Both the position numbers and the translations under genes were made by a program. DNA of 64,000 nt from Paraconiothyrium sp. Pb-2020. Lineage: Eukaryota > Ascomycota > Dothideomycetes > Pleosporales > Didymosphaeriaceae. The stretch spans positions 248,001 to 312,000 of the forward strand of contig JAJUBI010000006.1 in assembly GCA_022419385.1 (NCBI GenBank), written 5' to 3'. Positions 61,841 to 64,000 of the stretch are shown here, one piece after another. Within the stretch, counting starts at the first letter, position 1. Every line of letters starts with the position of its first letter. The notes below the pieces were generated by a model that saw only the letters and a program-made list of their open reading frames with translations, had not been told where the DNA came from and ran no database searches.

Positions 61841-63024
61841 AAGCGGCGGAGAGAGGGTGCACGACGAAAGAGGTCACGCCAGGTGCTCGCGAGGGACCCC
61901 GTTCGGCCCACCGCCCACTCTACCTCCGGCTGGCGACGACGACGGCGTGCCGTTCGACTCGCGTACATGTCGCCGCCCAGGGCCTGATCCGGCCGTGTCA
62001 AGTTTCACGAGGCTGGCGTGCCAAACAAACCTTTGAACGCTCGAGATGGCGATCTGCGCACAAGTCAGCGCCATGTGCAGGCGGGCTGCGCGCTGCCGCG
62101 ATTGGCGTGACGACACGGCCAGCTGAAGGACAGCATCGCGATCAGGGCCAGCTGGCCTCGCACAGCGCGGTGGCTGCGGTCCCGATGGTGTTTCGGCAGG
62201 GCAGGCTGCTCGTGGGCTAGCCAAGGGAGCGGCAGGGGCACAGGCGGCCGCCGGACTGTCCATTGGCGAAACACGCAGCGCCCTGGCCACCTGCAAGCCG
62301 CCCCGTCGCCCTAGCCCGACCTGTATCTCCCCAGTCGTCGCCCAGCCTGCCCTTGCTCAGGGTTAGGGACCCTTCAGCGGTGTTGCGAGCCCGTCGGGCC
62401 TCCTGCACTGCACCCGCGCTGCTGCTCTCCTCCAACCCTCGTCCACGAGCGCCTGAAGAGCCTCAGTCTCGATTCGCACCACCGCACACCGCTGGGCTGT
62501 GCTGCTTCCCCTCCTTCTGTGCCTCAAGCGCCTCTTCGACAGAGCGTGCCCCGTCGCTCTCTACACTGTGCCTGTCTCGCCCTGCCACCGCCTCCATCGC
62601 TGTCTCAGGCCTCCTCGGTGCCCATCTTGTCTTTGCTTCGAGTAGGTTGCATGCTTTCCTTATCTCGTCTTTGTCCCAGCTGCAGTAGCTGCTCTAGACT
62701 ACCACACGCAGCTTCAATCCTTCCAAAGCGCCCATAGAGAAACAAAGAGCGTCCTTTCTTACATGTGTGCACAGATCAATCTACCCGCCATTTGACAAAT
62801 CCATCCTCTCTGCAACATTGTTATACAGTCGCACACTGTCCTCCGACAAGGACCTGGAAATCGAGCGCTCATTGATTGAATCTTGGACACCACCACTCCG
62901 TCATGAAACTGAAGAAGCACCAATAAATCGACTATCCTCTGTTCTCTGGTGACCCCCTCCGTAACCTTCGTTACATCACATTCGTTTATCGCCGACGCCT
63001 GTCGCGCGCCGGCCATCTATCACC

Positions 63025-64000
63025 ATGAGTTTCAAAGACCCCATATACCCTCTGGAGAACCATTGCTCCGTCATTCACGAGAACACGCTCTATGTCTATT
63101 CGCCTGAGGGTTTCCAGAAGTTGGATCTTGCAAAGGGGTCGGAATGGGAAAAGTTGCCCATGGACATATCCTTGACGGGCGGCGAATGTATTCTGGCGCC
63201 ATCGTCTGGGGACGCGAACACCGACATGATGTTTGTTGTCGGAGGGCGAGTGAACGAGACCGTAAGACAGTGGGACTACCCTGGCCTTATGCACTACTCG
63301 TTCAAGGAGAAGAAGTGGGATTGGCAGCGGTCCGAGTCTTGGGTCACGAAGGAACGAACTAACCACGCCGCCATCTACATCCCCGACACGAAACAAATTC
63401 TCGTATACTCGGGGTCCTCGGATCCTCAGTCGAACGGTCTCTCATCCGAGAGCTTCTTGATCGACACAAAAGAACCTTACGCTGTGCTCAGCCAGCCAGC
63501 GGGAGCCAACCCACCCCTCGTCAAACCGATGCTAATGCCGTGGGACTCAACTCATGCAGTCATGGTTGGAGGTGGAGCTTCAAATACGGCGATTTACACG
63601 TTTGGCGCATGGCAGATGCTTCTGGTGCAATGGAGGGATGGAAAGATCTGGGCGTAGCAATTCCGGAACCCATCACCAGCCAGGAGACGACCCAATGCAC
63701 CCTGATATCAGGTGACGATGGGAGCAAGGTGCTGGAGACATTCGACATGAGTGTGTCACCTAACAAGGTCACGCGGACCGTGCTGCTCACCAAGGGCGGA
63801 TCCGTGGCTGCCCAAGGCACGACCGTTGGCGGTAAATCGAAACGACTCACGCTTGATGACTTCCCCAAATACAACGACACCCTCGCACCGAAGCTCGTTC
63901 GAAGCGGCTACTCGATCGCGCAAAGCGACTCTGACAAGATCATCTTCTCGGGAGGCAATGCTCAGGAGCCCCTGAGCATCTTCGACGCCTCTGAGAATTC
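63025..64000 (+). CDS. Fungal kelch-like beta-propeller protein, frameshifted, partial
   Basis: Starts MSFKDPIYPLENHCSVIHEN and shows repeated four-strand blade signatures: NTLYVYSPEGFQKL, MMFVVGGRVNETV, YSFKEKKWDWQ, NHAAIYIPDTKQILVYSG and HAVMVGGGASNTAIYTFG. This matches a fungal galactose-oxidase/kelch-type propeller family, often wrongly labelled pre-mRNA splicing factor CLF1. The opening frame stops at 63657. From about 63615 another frame (GAMEGWKDLGVAIPEP to IFDASEN) carries on with clear coding quality to the window edge. No GT-AG intron fits between TFGAW and DASG, so a small indel or sequence error is likely. Relatives continue with a membrane segment. The 3' end lies outside the window. 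Confidence 0.75.

Larger units (their letters stand above)
56933..63024. other. 6 kb gene-poor region
   Basis: No gene supported. It holds the aldolase fragment, the AT-rich tract, a stretch at about 58000-58690 with longer overlapping ORFs on the minus strand (one with CLLCTGC) that may be a decayed element, a small tandem repeat at 61788, and a pyrimidine-rich, GC-rich leader region (62250-62760) before the last gene. Many ORFs between 61300 and 62700 are arginine- and proline-rich shadows of GC-rich DNA. Confidence 0.55.

Noticed and set aside
61355..62690. Several long Arg/Pro/Ser-rich frames on both strands
   Set aside because: GC-rich DNA keeps all frames open; composition is low-complexity and no start context or domain supports a gene.

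Overview
The window reads as a chromosome segment of a filamentous ascomycete, probably a dothideomycete (the class is an inference). Genes lie on both strands at roughly one per 2-4 kb. Most carry short introns of 45-120 bp with GTRAGY-type donors, CTRAY-like branch points and YAG acceptors. Many products are typical fungal families: Kap114 importin, Rev7 HORMA protein, Thr4 threonine synthase, CHORD protein, LYC1-type acetyltransferase, NACHT-ankyrin NLR and MFS porters. Exon joins were worked out by hand from splice consensus and codon phase.

Layout. 0-9.6 kb: a large fungal orphan protein whose two halves do not join in phase with visible splice sites, a 75-residue membrane protein, a secreted FAD oxidoreductase, an aldo/keto reductase (minus) and a Fyv6/NIP30-family splicing-type protein. 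9.6-25.1 kb: a 3139-residue DUF3638/DUF3645 protein with P-loop and DEAH-like motifs, a 615-residue protein with an HExxH zincin-like motif, and on the minus strand a multi-exon coiled-coil protein carrying a repeated C-YLN-EH-PK module. 25.1-28.1 kb is gene-poor and full of short tandem repeats.

28.1-38.3 kb is accessory in flavour: a GNAT acetyltransferase, a sugar-porter MFS, a DHA2-type MFS, a NACHT-ankyrin NLR interrupted by a one-base frameshift, and a two-exon six-cysteine secreted protein that no single open frame shows. 40-56.9 kb is mostly conserved core: KAP114 (minus) and REV7 (plus) divergently arranged, an RBR E3 ligase (minus), LYC1, THR4, a CHORD-CS cochaperone (minus) divergent from a glutaredoxin-like gene, and a mitochondrial HpcH/HpaI aldolase. 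A mutated fragment of the aldolase recurs about 1.1 kb downstream, next to AT-rich, stop-rich DNA that looks like a repeat decayed by RIP.

56.9-63.0 kb has no gene I can support. The window closes inside a beta-propeller gene with an apparent frameshift. The core genes do not form a single pathway. The most unusual items are the giant ATPase-like protein, the HExxH protein, the duplicated-module coiled-coil gene, and the broken NLR lying next to a candidate effector-like gene.
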